From the NCBI GenBank assembly GCA_963663525.2, contig CAXXHC010000002.1, positions 248,001-312,000 of the forward strand: a stretch of DNA of 64,000 nucleotides. Reading direction: 5' to 3'. Below, piece after piece: positions 8,578 to 16,963 of this stretch. The position numbers were made by a program, and so were the translations under genes. This DNA comes from G963663525 sp963663525 (lineage in GTDB: Bacteria > Myxococcota_A > SURF-8 > G963663525). The notes below the pieces were generated by a model. That model made no database searches and was not told the DNA's origin. It saw only the letters and a program-made list of their open reading frames with translations. Position 1 is the first letter of the stretch. Each line of letters begins with the position of its first letter.

Positions 8578-9160
8578 CGCTCCAACCTAACGCTTATGTT
8601 GTGGTTTTCGCCAAAGACTTTCCCGCGAGGGATCGTCCATCGAGAGGCGTTCCTACCCGATCAGTTTACCGCAAACACGCGAAAGAAAAATGACCGTTTC
8701 CCTGTTCATCCTCTTTTGGAATTCGAACGCCGATCAGCGTGAAAACCCGCAAAAAAGGACTTTGGAATGAAAATCGAGATCATGTATTTTTTCGCACCGA
8801 ACACGGCAAAGATATATTTTGTCTATAGCCCATAGACAGTTTTCTGTCAAGGAAGGTTCCAGTGCGGCAAGTCATTAAATCCATTGGCTTTTATCAATTC
8901 ACTGTATTTGTTATATATTGCAAACTCTCACATGTTATAAACAATTTATGCCCTTTTTCACCCTGTAGCCTCCGTATCTTTCTGCATCGCTTGCTACACT
9001 TTCGCTTTCTTTGCGAAAAACTTGCGTTATCCGTCAAACTGGTTGAAAATTCAGAATAGGATAGCGATTTTTCAACGGTCAAAAAGTCCCCATAGATAGA
9101 GGTTTTGGCCTCGCTGCAAGATTCCGCATCCATTCACTTCGTCGCGTCACGGAGGGTCCA
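8578..9160. promoter_or_regulatory. AT-rich divergent regulatory region between tmcDCB and hdrA-hdrD
   Basis: 583 bp without a convincing gene; short frames at 8862-9059 and 8894-9133 lack ribosome-binding sites and recognisable motifs. The centre is AT-rich and carries the dyad described separately at 8820-8848. It must hold the divergent promoters of both redox units. I could not assign -35/-10 boxes with confidence. Confidence 0.6.
8820..8848. promoter_or_regulatory. overlapping inverted repeats, candidate operator of the redox divergon
   Basis: TGTCTAT (8820-8826) and ATAGACA (8832-8838) form a perfect 7-bp dyad with a 5-bp spacer. GACAG (8835-8839) and CTGTC (8844-8848) form a second dyad that shares bases with it. 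The position inside the divergent intergenic region suggests a transcription-factor site; the cognate regulator is unknown. Confidence 0.45.
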
Positions 9161-11719
9161 TTGACGGTATCGACTATCGAACGTAAACGGGGAAACGTGC
9201 TGATCGTCGGAGGTGGTCCCGCAGGGTTGTCGGCGGCGCTGGCTCTGGCGGACCACGGTTTCGGAGTGGTGCTCGTCGAGTGGTCGGAGAAACTGGGCGG
9301 TCACGCGGCCAACTGGGCCTGTATGGCGACAGACGTCTGCGCCGCCTGCTCGGCCTGTCTGATCCCGAAATGGGTCGAACAGGTCACGGACAGCGAAGAC
9401 ATCCACGTCTACATGCAAGCCCAGGTGGCGGCCTGCGAACCGCTCGGCGAGCGTTTCGGCATTACGTTGCACACGTATGGAGACGCCTCTCCAGCCGCAC
9501 CGCCGAAAAACCTGAAAGTCGATAAAATCCTGCTGGCAGGCGGATTTTCTCCCTTCGATCCCTCCCGACTACCTTTACTAGGCTACGGAAGCCTGGAGGG
9601 CGTCGTCACCACGGCGGATCTCAACCGGATACTGGCGAAAAACCGCCTCGACAACTTCCTGCCGAAAGGGTTGGAACGCCCCCGCATAGCGTTCGTGCAG
9701 TGCGTAGGATCGCGCAACCGCGAAATCGGCCACGGCTGGTGCTCGCAGACCTGCTGCCGGGCGTCCACGAAAATGGCCAACCGCCTGTTGCATCTGAAAC
9801 CGGACCTCGACATCACCGTGTTCTACATAGACATGCAGCTTATGGGGAAAGAGTTCCGCACGTTTTATGAGGAAACGAAACAAAATGTGCGGTTTTTGCA
9901 GGGTGTGCCGGGAGAAATCTTCCCCGACGACGCCACAAAACGCCTGACGCTCGTGCGTCGCGACGCCGAAAACCGTCCCGCCCCCGAAAGTTTCGACCGG
10001 GTGGTGCTGGCTGTCGGCCAAAAACCCAACGACTCGGTAAAACGTTTTTCCGACATGTTCGGGGTTCCCGTCACCGACGACGGCTTCCTGTTTCGCCCTG
10101 CCGACGGTTCCGCCGCCACACCGGGCGTATACGTCGCCGGGGGCTGCACTGGACCAACGGACATCCCCACCGCGAAAAAACAGGCGCTCGCCGCCGTGCT
10201 GCACATTTTAAAAGACAGCGGCGTGCACGTGCAGGGACGTGCGGCCCTGGTTGGAGATCACCCCGCCGGACTGAAAGCCGCCGAAACCCTGCACGGTTTC
10301 GGCATGGATGTAACGGTACTCGGACACCCCGACAGGGATAAGTCCAATAAAACCGACGGGTTGACGCACATCCAAGACAGTGAACTGCACCTCCTGACGC
10401 GTGAAAACGAAGCTTTTCGGCTCGACGTTCGCCATGGAACGGAAAAAACCTTTTTATCCGCCGACCTTGTGATCGCCGCGCCGAATTCCCCGGCTCGAAT
10501 TCCTCCCGAAGCACCGGAAAACAGCGTGGCATCCGCAAAATTTGCTCCGGATGAAGTCGGAGAAAACGACTTCCACGTCGCGTTTCTGCTCGATACTTCC
10601 GGCCCTTCCGACGCCCCCGGCGTTCGACGCGTACTCGAACAAGCTATGGAAGCCCGTAGAAAAAACTTCGAAGCCACGGTGCTTTTCCGTCATCTGCCGG
10701 TCAACGGTCTCGACGGCCAACGGATATTCGACGACGCCAGAGGCGCGGGCATACGCTTCATTCGATACGGTGAAACCGCGCCGGAAATTTCCAAGCCGAA
10801 CGGTCGATGGATGCTTGAAACCGACGATCAGGCCCTGCCCGGCCATCGTCTAAGTCTGAGTGCCGATGCGCTCGTTTTTGCCGAACGCCCCACTCCACTC
10901 TCGACACTCGCCCGTATCGAGGAAATCACCCGCCTCGACCGCGATTGCGAAGGGTTTCTGCAAGCCAACAACACCCGTCACCACCCGGTTTCGTCTTTCA
11001 CCAAAGGCGTTTTCTTTGCGGGCGAGGCTCGAACCGAGCTGTTGCCGTCCGAAATGCACCTGGAATCCGACGCCGTGGCGGAATCGGCGCTAAACTGGCT
11101 GGAAACCCGAGGCATTCAGGAAAATTTCGCGGTGATCGATGAGAACCGCTGCGTCCGCTGCCTGACCTGTTACAACGTGTGCTCCCATCGAGCCATCAGT
11201 TTGCGCGAGGGAAAAGTCCCCCAGATGGACCCCTCGTTGTGCTGGGCCTGCGGTATCTGCCTGAGTTCCTGCCCTGCAATGGCGATTTCCTTCGCACTGG
11301 CCGAACCCGGACAACCCGCCTGCCAGGTGATCCCGCCGCTGCCGAAAGTCGTCGCCTTCCTGTGCCGAAATTCCGCCGCGCTGGCCTGGGACAAGGCTGA
11401 AAAGAAAGGACTTTTCCTGCCGAAAGGCATCCGCAAAGTCGTGGTTCCCTGTGCGGGCAGTGTTTGTTCCAATCACATGCTCACCGCGCTTCTGGGCGGG
11501 GCTGAAAAAGTCATCGTGCTGGGCTGCCACATCGGCAACTGCCGCTCGGATCGCGGTACACGTTTCGCACACTCGCGGATTCAGGCTGCCGGGGACATGC
11601 TCGTACAGATGAAGCTGACACATCGAATTCACATGGAACACGTCGCCGCGAACGAACCGAACCGGCTTTCCGACACTCTGCAAGCCATCCTCGGCAAGGA
11701 GGAAAAAAACGATGCCTGA
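9161..11719 (+). CDS. hdrA: HdrA-like FAD/FeS protein fused to ferredoxin and MvhD domain
   Basis: 852 residues from a TTG with GGAGGG four bases upstream. In order: an FAD-binding GGGPAG (17-22); the HdrA cysteine set CMATDVCAACSAC (Cys 54, 60, 63, 66); the HdrA core with CVGSRN and WCSQTCCRASTK; a second nucleotide-binding half (AGGCTGPTDIPTAKKQALAA); a two-cluster ferredoxin around 660-710 (CVRCLTCYNVC, CWACGICLSSCP); and a C-terminal MvhD-like domain (LCRNSAAL, VPCAGSVC, GCHIGNC). HdrA is the flavin subunit of heterodisulfide-reductase complexes and the site of electron bifurcation in methanogens; MvhD delivers electrons to it. The fusion suggests a compact cytoplasmic electron-transfer unit working with the overlapping hdrD. 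The bifurcating role is inferred. Confidence 0.85.
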   Translation: MTVSTIERKRGNVLIVGGGPAGLSAALALADHGFGVVLVEWSEKLGGHAANWACMATDVCAACSACLIPKWVEQVTDSEDIHVYMQAQVAACEPLGERFGITLHTYGDASPAAPPKNLKVDKILLAGGFSPFDPSRLPLLGYGSLEGVVTTADLNRILAKNRLDNFLPKGLERPRIAFVQCVGSRNREIGHGWCSQTCCRASTKMANRLLHLKPDLDITVFYIDMQLMGKEFRTFYEETKQNVRFLQGVPGEIFPDDATKRLTLVRRDAENRPAPESFDRVVLAVGQKPNDSVKRFSDMFGVPVTDDGFLFRPADGSAATPGVYVAGGCTGPTDIPTAKKQALAAVLHILKDSGVHVQGRAALVGDHPAGLKAAETLHGFGMDVTVLGHPDRDKSNKTDGLTHIQDSELHLLTRENEAFRLDVRHGTEKTFLSADLVIAAPNSPARIPPEAPENSVASAKFAPDEVGENDFHVAFLLDTSGPSDAPGVRRVLEQAMEARRKNFEATVLFRHLPVNGLDGQRIFDDARGAGIRFIRYGETAPEISKPNGRWMLETDDQALPGHRLSLSADALVFAERPTPLSTLARIEEITRLDRDCEGFLQANNTRHHPVSSFTKGVFFAGEARTELLPSEMHLESDAVAESALNWLETRGIQENFAVIDENRCVRCLTCYNVCSHRAISLREGKVPQMDPSLCWACGICLSSCPAMAISFALAEPGQPACQVIPPLPKVVAFLCRNSAALAWDKAEKKGLFLPKGIRKVVVPCAGSVCSNHMLTALLGGAEKVIVLGCHIGNCRSDRGTRFAHSRIQAAGDMLVQMKLTHRIHMEHVAANEPNRLSDTLQAILGKEEKNDA

Positions 11720-12923
11720 CACCCTTACGATTTCCAGCCAACGTTCGCTTTTCGACCGCGTGATTCAGGAGCCGGAAGCCGTCAATCTGTCGTACTGCGT
11801 GACCTGCCAGGCTTGCGTGTCGCGTTGTACGTGGCGGGGAGAGGAAGGCTCCCCGGACCCGCTGAAAATGCTGCGTCTCGCGTACCTTGGCTTGGAAGAG
11901 GAATTGGGCCGCGCCTCCGATCTCTGGAATTGCACCATGTGCAACCGCTGCATGATGGACTGCCCGATGGGCGTCGATATGGGAACGTTGGTCCGACGAG
12001 CAAGAGCGCTGCCCTCGGCGCTGCACCAGATTCCCGAAGATTTCCATAAAGGTATCAAACACCGACTCGAAACCGGAAACGTCAACGGTGTGGAAAAAGA
12101 CGAATACATCGAAACCATCGAATGGCTTTCCGAAGAATTCGGCGATGAAGTCGGCGATGAAAACGCCGAGTTTCCCTTGGATCAGAAAGGCGCGACTTAC
12201 GCCTACTTACCCAATCCCCGCGAACTGGAAAACGCGGTCGAGCACTTCACCGCCATGGGCAAACTTCTGCACGCGTTGGGAGAACCCTGGACGGTGTGCA
12301 GCAAGACGTCCGACGTCACGAACTGGGGCTACTACATCGGCAACGACGAAATCGCCCTGAAAATGGGTCTTCAGGTCGTCGAAGCCATCGAAGAACTCAG
12401 GGTGAAAACCCTGGTGCTTTCCGAGTGCGGACACGGTTTCATTTTCCTCAAAAAGTACGCCGAGCGCCTGATGGGACGGAAACCGAAATTCGACCTGATT
12501 ACGATGTCCGAACTGCTGGTCAAAGGGGCGAAAAAAGGTAAACTGCTTTTCGACAAATCGAGAAATCCCGACCGCGTGGCCTACCACGATCCCTGTAACA
12601 TCGCGCGAAAGGGCGGCGTAGTGGAATACCCGCGCCAACTCCTCGCCATGTGCGTGCGGGAAGTGGTCGAACTCGACACCAACCGCAAATACGCACTTTG
12701 CTGCGGAGGAGGAGGAGGCATTCTTCAGGATTCCACGAGCTACGACAAACGCATGAAGGCAGGCCACGCCAAGGCGATGCAGTTGAAGCGCTCCGGTTGC
12801 AACGTCGTCGCCACGTCCTGCCTGAGTTGCCAGCGCCAGTTGACCGAACTTGGCAAGCATTACGAATACCATGTTTCCGTGCCGACCGTGGCCTATCTTG
12901 CTTCTCGGGCATTGATCCTGTAA
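11712..12923 (+). CDS. hdrD: HdrD-like CCG-domain iron-sulfur protein
   Basis: 403 residues; its ATG overlaps the end of hdrA by 8 bp with GGAGG upstream, so the two are translationally coupled. It has two ferredoxin motifs, CVTCQACVSRC (Cys 29, 32, 35, 39) and CTMCNRCMMDC (Cys 74, 77, 80, 84). Two CCG modules follow (SECGHGF; HDPCN...LCCGGGGG...TSCLSC). This merges the HdrC and HdrB roles in one chain, as in HdrD. The layout is the same as the TmcB-like protein on the other side of the divergon, so the two are distant paralogues. Probable role: thiol/disulfide or other two-electron chemistry on a CCG-bound cluster, with electrons exchanged through the HdrA-MvhD fusion. The natural substrate cannot be read from sequence. 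Confidence 0.82.
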   Translation: MPDTLTISSQRSLFDRVIQEPEAVNLSYCVTCQACVSRCTWRGEEGSPDPLKMLRLAYLGLEEELGRASDLWNCTMCNRCMMDCPMGVDMGTLVRRARALPSALHQIPEDFHKGIKHRLETGNVNGVEKDEYIETIEWLSEEFGDEVGDENAEFPLDQKGATYAYLPNPRELENAVEHFTAMGKLLHALGEPWTVCSKTSDVTNWGYYIGNDEIALKMGLQVVEAIEELRVKTLVLSECGHGFIFLKKYAERLMGRKPKFDLITMSELLVKGAKKGKLLFDKSRNPDRVAYHDPCNIARKGGVVEYPRQLLAMCVREVVELDTNRKYALCCGGGGGILQDSTSYDKRMKAGHAKAMQLKRSGCNVVATSCLSCQRQLTELGKHYEYHVSVPTVAYLASRALIL

Positions 12924-12997
12924 GCTCTTCGGCGTTTCGACATCGGGTATGCTTTTTCCCACCGGAAGTGCACCCGACGCACGCCGTGGAGGATCGT

Positions 12998-13579
12998 TTG
13001 CCTTCTTTATCGCCACTGTTGCAAGCCGCGCTGGACGGCCATTACTCCGCATTGGAGTTGCGCATCGCTACGGGGGCCGATCTGGAGGAACGCGACGCCC
13101 ACGGCCACAGCGCCCTTCATCTGAGCGCAAGCATGGGGCATGAAGACTGCGCCGACCTGCTTCTTCGCATGAACGCGGACCCCGACGCCCGAACCCTCGA
13201 AAGTGTCACCCCCGCGATGCTCGCCGCACGGGCGGGGCACGTCTCTATCTTGCGATTATTGCAAGAGAAAAACGCCGCACTCGATTTGCAAGACGTACAG
13301 GGACAAACGGCACTGATCCACGCCGCCTCCGAGGGCCAGTACGAAGCCGTGCGCTTCCTGCTGCAAAAGGGCAGCGATCCAAAGCATTTGGACGAGCGCG
13401 GCGAAACGGCCCTGATGCACGCTGCCAAACACGGCAAATTCGACACGTTCTGGCTTCTGCTGCGGTCGGGCTCTCCTCTTGGTGCGAAAAACCACCGGGG
13501 AAAAACCGCCTTTCAGTTGTTTTTTCAGGCGATGGGAAACCGTCTGCTCGATGCGTTGATTGTGAAAAATCGTGAATAA
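12998..13579 (+). CDS. ankyrin-repeat protein
   Basis: 193 residues if started at the TTG at 12998, which has GGAGG five bases upstream; the frame is open further upstream into hdrD, but without a better start. Five consecutive ankyrin repeats are visible: DAHGHSALHLSASMGHEDCADLLL, then units beginning ESVTPAMLAARAGH, DVQGQTALIHAASEGQ, DERGETALMHAAKHGK and NHRGKTAFQLFF. There is no signal peptide, so it is a cytoplasmic protein-interaction scaffold. It follows hdrD by 74 bp and precedes the methyltransferase by 47 bp, so it may be co-transcribed with either. No partner can be named. Confidence 0.75.
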   Translation: MPSLSPLLQAALDGHYSALELRIATGADLEERDAHGHSALHLSASMGHEDCADLLLRMNADPDARTLESVTPAMLAARAGHVSILRLLQEKNAALDLQDVQGQTALIHAASEGQYEAVRFLLQKGSDPKHLDERGETALMHAAKHGKFDTFWLLLRSGSPLGAKNHRGKTAFQLFFQAMGNRLLDALIVKNRE

Positions 13580-13626
13580 TCACTCCAATTCGTTCTAAAC
13601 TCTTTGTTTTCCGAAAGCGAAATCCC

Positions 13627-14289
13627 ATGGACACGATACCTACAATGAAAGTTCCTTACAACGCCGAGTTGTTCAATCGCATGATCCTTTGTCTGCGCGA
13701 TGCCGGAATGCTTCCGACTCAGGCGATTCTGGACGGCGGCATCACCGGCGGGCTCGTGCTGGAAATCGGCTGCGGTCCCGGCGTGCTGGCGCTGGAATGG
13801 CTGTGCGCCACCTCCGAAAGCTCCTGCATCGCCCTGGACTGCGACCCTCAAATGCTGGCCATCGCGCGACGAAACGCGCAAGAATACGAAAAAACGCAAC
13901 AACTCGACCCAAAACGCCTGGTAACCATCGAGGGAGACGCCCAGCGTCTACCCTTCGAAAGCGAATCGTTCGACGGAGTGTTCAGCTACAACACGCTGCA
14001 CGAAGTCCCGGCGCCCAAACGAATGCTGGAAGAAATTCACCGTGTGCTCAAACCGGGTGGACGCTACCTGGTGCGGGATCTCCATACGGGAGGAGACTGG
14101 ACCGCCCTGCCCTTCGCCGAAAAGCTTAAGGATATCGAGGCGTTTCGACCCATGGTGCACGCCTGCCTGGAAACCGCTTTCGATGGCGATACGTTCGAAA
14201 AACTCGTGCAGCAATCTCCGTTGAAACAGGGAAAACTGACCATCCGGCCCATGCTGCTTGCCATTCAGGGTGAAAAAGTGAGCGCCTGA
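13627..14289 (+). CDS. class I SAM-dependent methyltransferase
   Basis: 220 residues. Motif I is LEIGCGPGVLALEW, motif II ALDCDPQMLAIARRNA, and motif IV/post-II GDAQRLPFESESFDGVFSYNTLHEV, followed by LKPGGRYLVRDL. This is the Methyltransf_11/UbiE-like fold. The N-terminal tip (MKVPYNAELFNRMI) and the C-terminal lid give no substrate clue. It is cytoplasmic and acts on an unknown acceptor. It is closely spaced with the ankyrin gene upstream and the acetyltransferase array 42 bp downstream. Confidence 0.75.
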   Translation: MDTIPTMKVPYNAELFNRMILCLRDAGMLPTQAILDGGITGGLVLEIGCGPGVLALEWLCATSESSCIALDCDPQMLAIARRNAQEYEKTQQLDPKRLVTIEGDAQRLPFESESFDGVFSYNTLHEVPAPKRMLEEIHRVLKPGGRYLVRDLHTGGDWTALPFAEKLKDIEAFRPMVHACLETAFDGDTFEKLVQQSPLKQGKLTIRPMLLAIQGEKVSA

Positions 14290-14331
14290 TTTCATGAAGG
14301 ATTTCGATACATTGGAAAAGGACAACCCGCC

Positions 14332-14877
14332 ATGATCCGAGGAAAGAAAGTCATTTTACGCACCTTTCAAAAGGAAGACCTGATCCCGTTCATGGAAGTG
14401 GACGATCGTGCCGAAGAGCAAGGACCCTACCGGACACCTCGCATGAATTCGTTGCATACCCATCAAAAATCGTTCGAGAAAACCGGATTCTGGGAAGAAA
14501 AACGAGGCTGGATGCTCATCTGTGACCTGTCCGGCAGATTCATCGGAAGTATTGGATATTTTTCGCAAAATCTATACGTCTCCGGTTTTGAGGTCGGCTT
14601 CAGGATCTTCCTGAGATCCGATCGGGGAAAAGGCTATACAACCGAGGCATTGCGGCTGTTTACGGCGTTTATGTTTCTCAGCAGAGACATCCCGCGTTTG
14701 CAGATCATCACGGATACGGAAAACCTCGCATGTCGAAAAGTTGCCGAAAAATGCGGCTACCAATACGAAGGCACATTGCGCCAGTACTCCTTCGTACGCG
14801 GCGAGCATCGGGATCACGTCATCTATTCGATGCTGCGGCACGAATGCCCCGAAGCCCCGGAGTTGCAAGGAGTCTGA
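14332..14877 (+). CDS. GNAT acetyltransferase, array copy 1 (RimJ/RimL-like)
   Basis: 181 residues. It begins MIRGKKVILRTFQKEDLIPF, the usual beta-1 start of RimJ/RimL-type GNATs. The acetyl-CoA loop is RSDRGKGYTTEAL, and beta-4/alpha-4 follow with LQIITDTENLACRKVAEKCGYQYEGTLRQ. The C-terminus HECPEAPELQGV is shared, with small changes, by all four copies. Expected activity: acetyl transfer to a protein N-terminus or small amine; the substrate is unknown. This is the first of four tandem genes of equal length and is more diverged from copies 3 and 4 than those are from each other. Confidence 0.8.
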   Translation: MIRGKKVILRTFQKEDLIPFMEVDDRAEEQGPYRTPRMNSLHTHQKSFEKTGFWEEKRGWMLICDLSGRFIGSIGYFSQNLYVSGFEVGFRIFLRSDRGKGYTTEALRLFTAFMFLSRDIPRLQIITDTENLACRKVAEKCGYQYEGTLRQYSFVRGEHRDHVIYSMLRHECPEAPELQGV

Positions 14878-14925
14878 AATCATAGATGATTACCAGACCG
14901 ATGGGTTTTCATAAAAGAGCGAACC

Positions 14926-15471
14926 ATGATCCGAGGAAAAAACGTCGTCCTTCGAACGATCCGAAAAGAGGATCTGATCCCGTACATGGAAATGGACAGT
15001 CTTGTCGAGGAACAGGGATCTATCCGCAGCCCTCGCCAGAGTTCCTTTCAGAATTTTCAGAAATCTTTCGAAAACACCGGATTCTGGGAAGAAAACAAAG
15101 GACGTCTACTCATCTGCGCCCCTAACGGAAGACTCCTTGGAAGTATCGGATATTTCAAACAAAATCAATATGTTTCCAGTTTCGAGATCGGGTATAAAAT
15201 CTTTTTACGTTCCGACCGTGGAAAAGGCTACATGAGCGAGGCGTTGAGCTTGTTTTCGGCGTTCCTCTTCCTCAGTAAAGACATCCCGCGCCTGCAGATC
15301 GTCACCGATGCGGAAAATCTGGCCAGCAGAAAAGTCGCCGAAAAGTGCGGCTACCGGTACGAAGTCAGAATGCGCCGATATGCCCTCACGCGAGGAGTAC
15401 CGAAGGATCACGTCATGTATTCGCTATTACGTGAAGAATGCCCGGAAGCACCGGAGTTACAAGGTTTTTGA
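14926..15471 (+). CDS. GNAT acetyltransferase, array copy 2
   Basis: 181 residues, ATG start 48 bp after copy 1. It has the same GNAT layout: MIRGKNVVLRTIRKEDLIPY, RSDRGKGYMSEAL, and LQIVTDAENLASRKVAEKCGY. The C-terminus is REECPEAPELQGF. Substitutions relative to copy 1 cluster in the substrate half (residues 30-85), which hints at diverged specificity. A further possible start of the next gene lies inside its last codons. Confidence 0.8.
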   Translation: MIRGKNVVLRTIRKEDLIPYMEMDSLVEEQGSIRSPRQSSFQNFQKSFENTGFWEENKGRLLICAPNGRLLGSIGYFKQNQYVSSFEIGYKIFLRSDRGKGYMSEALSLFSAFLFLSKDIPRLQIVTDAENLASRKVAEKCGYRYEVRMRRYALTRGVPKDHVMYSLLREECPEAPELQGF

Positions 15472-15503
15472 AATCAGAGAGAATTTTTCGAAAGGAACGA
15501 ATC

Positions 15504-16049
15504 ATAATTAAAGGGAAAAATATCATCTTACGCACCATGACCAAAGAAGACCTCAAACCCTTCTGCGAGTTGAACAGCCACGTCGAGGAACGGGGCCGGT
15601 ACTGGCCGATGGGTCTTCCCAGTCTGCAGAAAATGGAAAAAGGCTTCGAAAAAAGCGGCTTCTGGGAAGAAAACAGCGGTTTGTTATTAATCTGCGACCT
15701 CAACGGCAAGATACTGGGAAATATCGATTATTTCAAACGATACCCATACATTGCAGGATTTGAAATCGGTTTTCAGATTTTCCACACTTCCGATCGTGGA
15801 AAAGGCTATACGTCCGAAGCCTTGCGGTTACTGTCATCTTTCCTATTTCTCAGCAAGGACATCCCACGCCTGCAAGTCGTTACGGATGCGGAGAACATCG
15901 CCTGCCGGAAGGTTGCCGAAAAATGCGGGTACCAATATGAAGGTACACTACGGTATTTATGGTTTATACGAGGCGAGTATCGGGATTACGTCATGTACTC
16001 GCTTTTACGTGAAGAATGCCCGAAAGCCCCGGAGTTGCAAGGTTTTTGA
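15504..16049 (+). CDS. GNAT acetyltransferase, array copy 3, start codon ATA in place of ATG
   Basis: The coding region equals the other copies in length (181 residues) and aligns from its first residue, but the codon at the expected start is ATA (15504-15506) where copy 4 has ATG in the same sequence context. The frame is open further upstream to an ATG at 15438 inside copy 2. Translation could therefore start there through coupling, use the rare ATA, or be lost. The GNAT body is intact: TSDRGKGYTSEALRLL and LQVVTDAENIACRKVAEKCGYQYEGTLRY. Its first third is nearly identical in DNA to copy 4, showing a recent duplication with a 578-bp period. Confidence 0.7.
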   Translation: MIKGKNIILRTMTKEDLKPFCELNSHVEERGRYWPMGLPSLQKMEKGFEKSGFWEENSGLLLICDLNGKILGNIDYFKRYPYIAGFEIGFQIFHTSDRGKGYTSEALRLLSSFLFLSKDIPRLQVVTDAENIACRKVAEKCGYQYEGTLRYLWFIRGEYRDYVMYSLLREECPKAPELQGF

Positions 16050-16081
16050 AATCAGAGAGGATTTTTCGAAAGGAACGGATC

Positions 16082-16627
16082 ATGATTAAAGGAAAAAATA
16101 TCATCTTGCGCACCATGACCAAAGAAGACATCAAACCCTTCTGCGAGTTGAACAGCCACGTCGAGGAACGAGGCCGATACTGGCCGATGGGTCTTCCCAG
16201 CCTGCAAAAAATGGAAAAAGATTTCGAGGAAAACGGCTTCTGGGACCAGAAGAACGGCTGGCTGCTGATCTGCGATTACGACGGCAACCTGCTGGGTTCC
16301 ATCGGGTATTTCACCCAGACCGAATACGTCGCCGGGCATGAGATCGGCTTTCAGATTTTCCGCGCCTCCGACCGTGGAAAAGGCTACATGTCCGAAGCCT
16401 TGCGGCTGCTCTCGGCTTTCCTGTTTCTCAGCAAAGACATCCCACGCCTGCAAGTCGTTACGGACGTGGAAAACATCGGCTGCCGAAAAGTCGCGGAAAA
16501 ATGCGGGTATCAACTCGAAGGTACGATGCGGAAGTTCTCCTTTACGCGCGGCAAGTACCGGGATTTCGTCATGTATTCGTTGCTGAGGGAAGAATGCCCG
16601 GAAGTCCCGGAGTTGCAAGGAGCCTGA
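16082..16627 (+). CDS. GNAT acetyltransferase, array copy 4
   Basis: 181 residues from an ATG preceded by AAAGGAACGG; the longer frame from 16016 merely reads back into copy 3. It contains MIKGKNIILRTMTKED, ASDRGKGYMSEALRLL and LQVVTDVENIGCRKVAEKCGYQLEG. It is the last member of the array. Copies 3 and 4 share a WPMGLPSLQKMEK segment absent from copies 1 and 2, so the array consists of an older and a younger pair. The acceptor substrate is unknown. Confidence 0.8.
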   Translation: MIKGKNIILRTMTKEDIKPFCELNSHVEERGRYWPMGLPSLQKMEKDFEENGFWDQKNGWLLICDYDGNLLGSIGYFTQTEYVAGHEIGFQIFRASDRGKGYMSEALRLLSAFLFLSKDIPRLQVVTDVENIGCRKVAEKCGYQLEGTMRKFSFTRGKYRDFVMYSLLREECPEVPELQGA

Positions 16628-16963
16628 AATCCTTCATCGGGTCGCACCTCCATCCCCATGGTGGACGCATCTCCTGCGTCTCCCCATGGTTAACCCGCAT
16701 TATTCATGAGGATCGTAGCGAGACGCAGAAAACCGAAGATATTTCATGAAGTTGGACCGATTTTCACCCGCAGGCATACTTTACAGTCTGTCGAGGATGA
16801 AAATCGGGAAACGAGTGAAAGATCGAGGATTTTCAAGTCGCAGTAGATTCTTCATGAATTATGCGGGTTAAATCGGCAACCCCTTGAATCTACAAAGAAA
16901 AACGCCTACCGGTCGAAACTCCGACCAGTAGGCGTCATTGTGTAGTAGCTTGATTGTTCAGGC
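16628..16963. repeat. intergenic repeat region: small hairpin and large imperfect palindrome
   Basis: No gene. 16656-16689 is a hairpin bounded by CCATGG on both sides with GACGCA/TGCGTC arms. 16691-16870 is an imperfect palindrome about 180 bp long: its outer 19 bp (TAACCCGCAT..ATTCATGA and complement) pair with one mismatch, and the inner GATTTTCA/TGAAAATC blocks also pair. It resembles an inverted pair of a dispersed ~80-bp repeat. Confidence 0.65.
16902..16935 (-). terminator. intrinsic terminator of the abl operon
   Basis: A 14-bp stem with one mismatch (ACGCCTACCGGTCG / CGACCAGTAGGCGT) and a 6-base loop. Read on the minus strand it is followed by TTTTCTTTG. It lies 28 bp after the ablA stop codon. 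Confidence 0.85.

Larger units (their letters stand above)
15465..16627 (+). repeat. 578-bp tandem duplication (array copies 3 and 4)
   Basis: The segment starting in the 3' end of copy 2 (GGTTTTTGAAATCAGAGAG) recurs 578 bp later with only scattered differences. It covers the intergenic bases and about the first 130 bases of the gene most closely, with lower identity further downstream. Confidence 0.75.

Noticed and set aside
7891..8742. 283-codon plus frame opposite tmcD
   Set aside because: Shadow of the Trp-rich gene; His/Phe/Arg-rich with no motif.
8862..9059. 65-codon frame in the redox divergon gap
   Set aside because: No ribosome-binding site, no start context, and Leu/Phe/Cys-rich composition of an AT-rich non-coding stretch.
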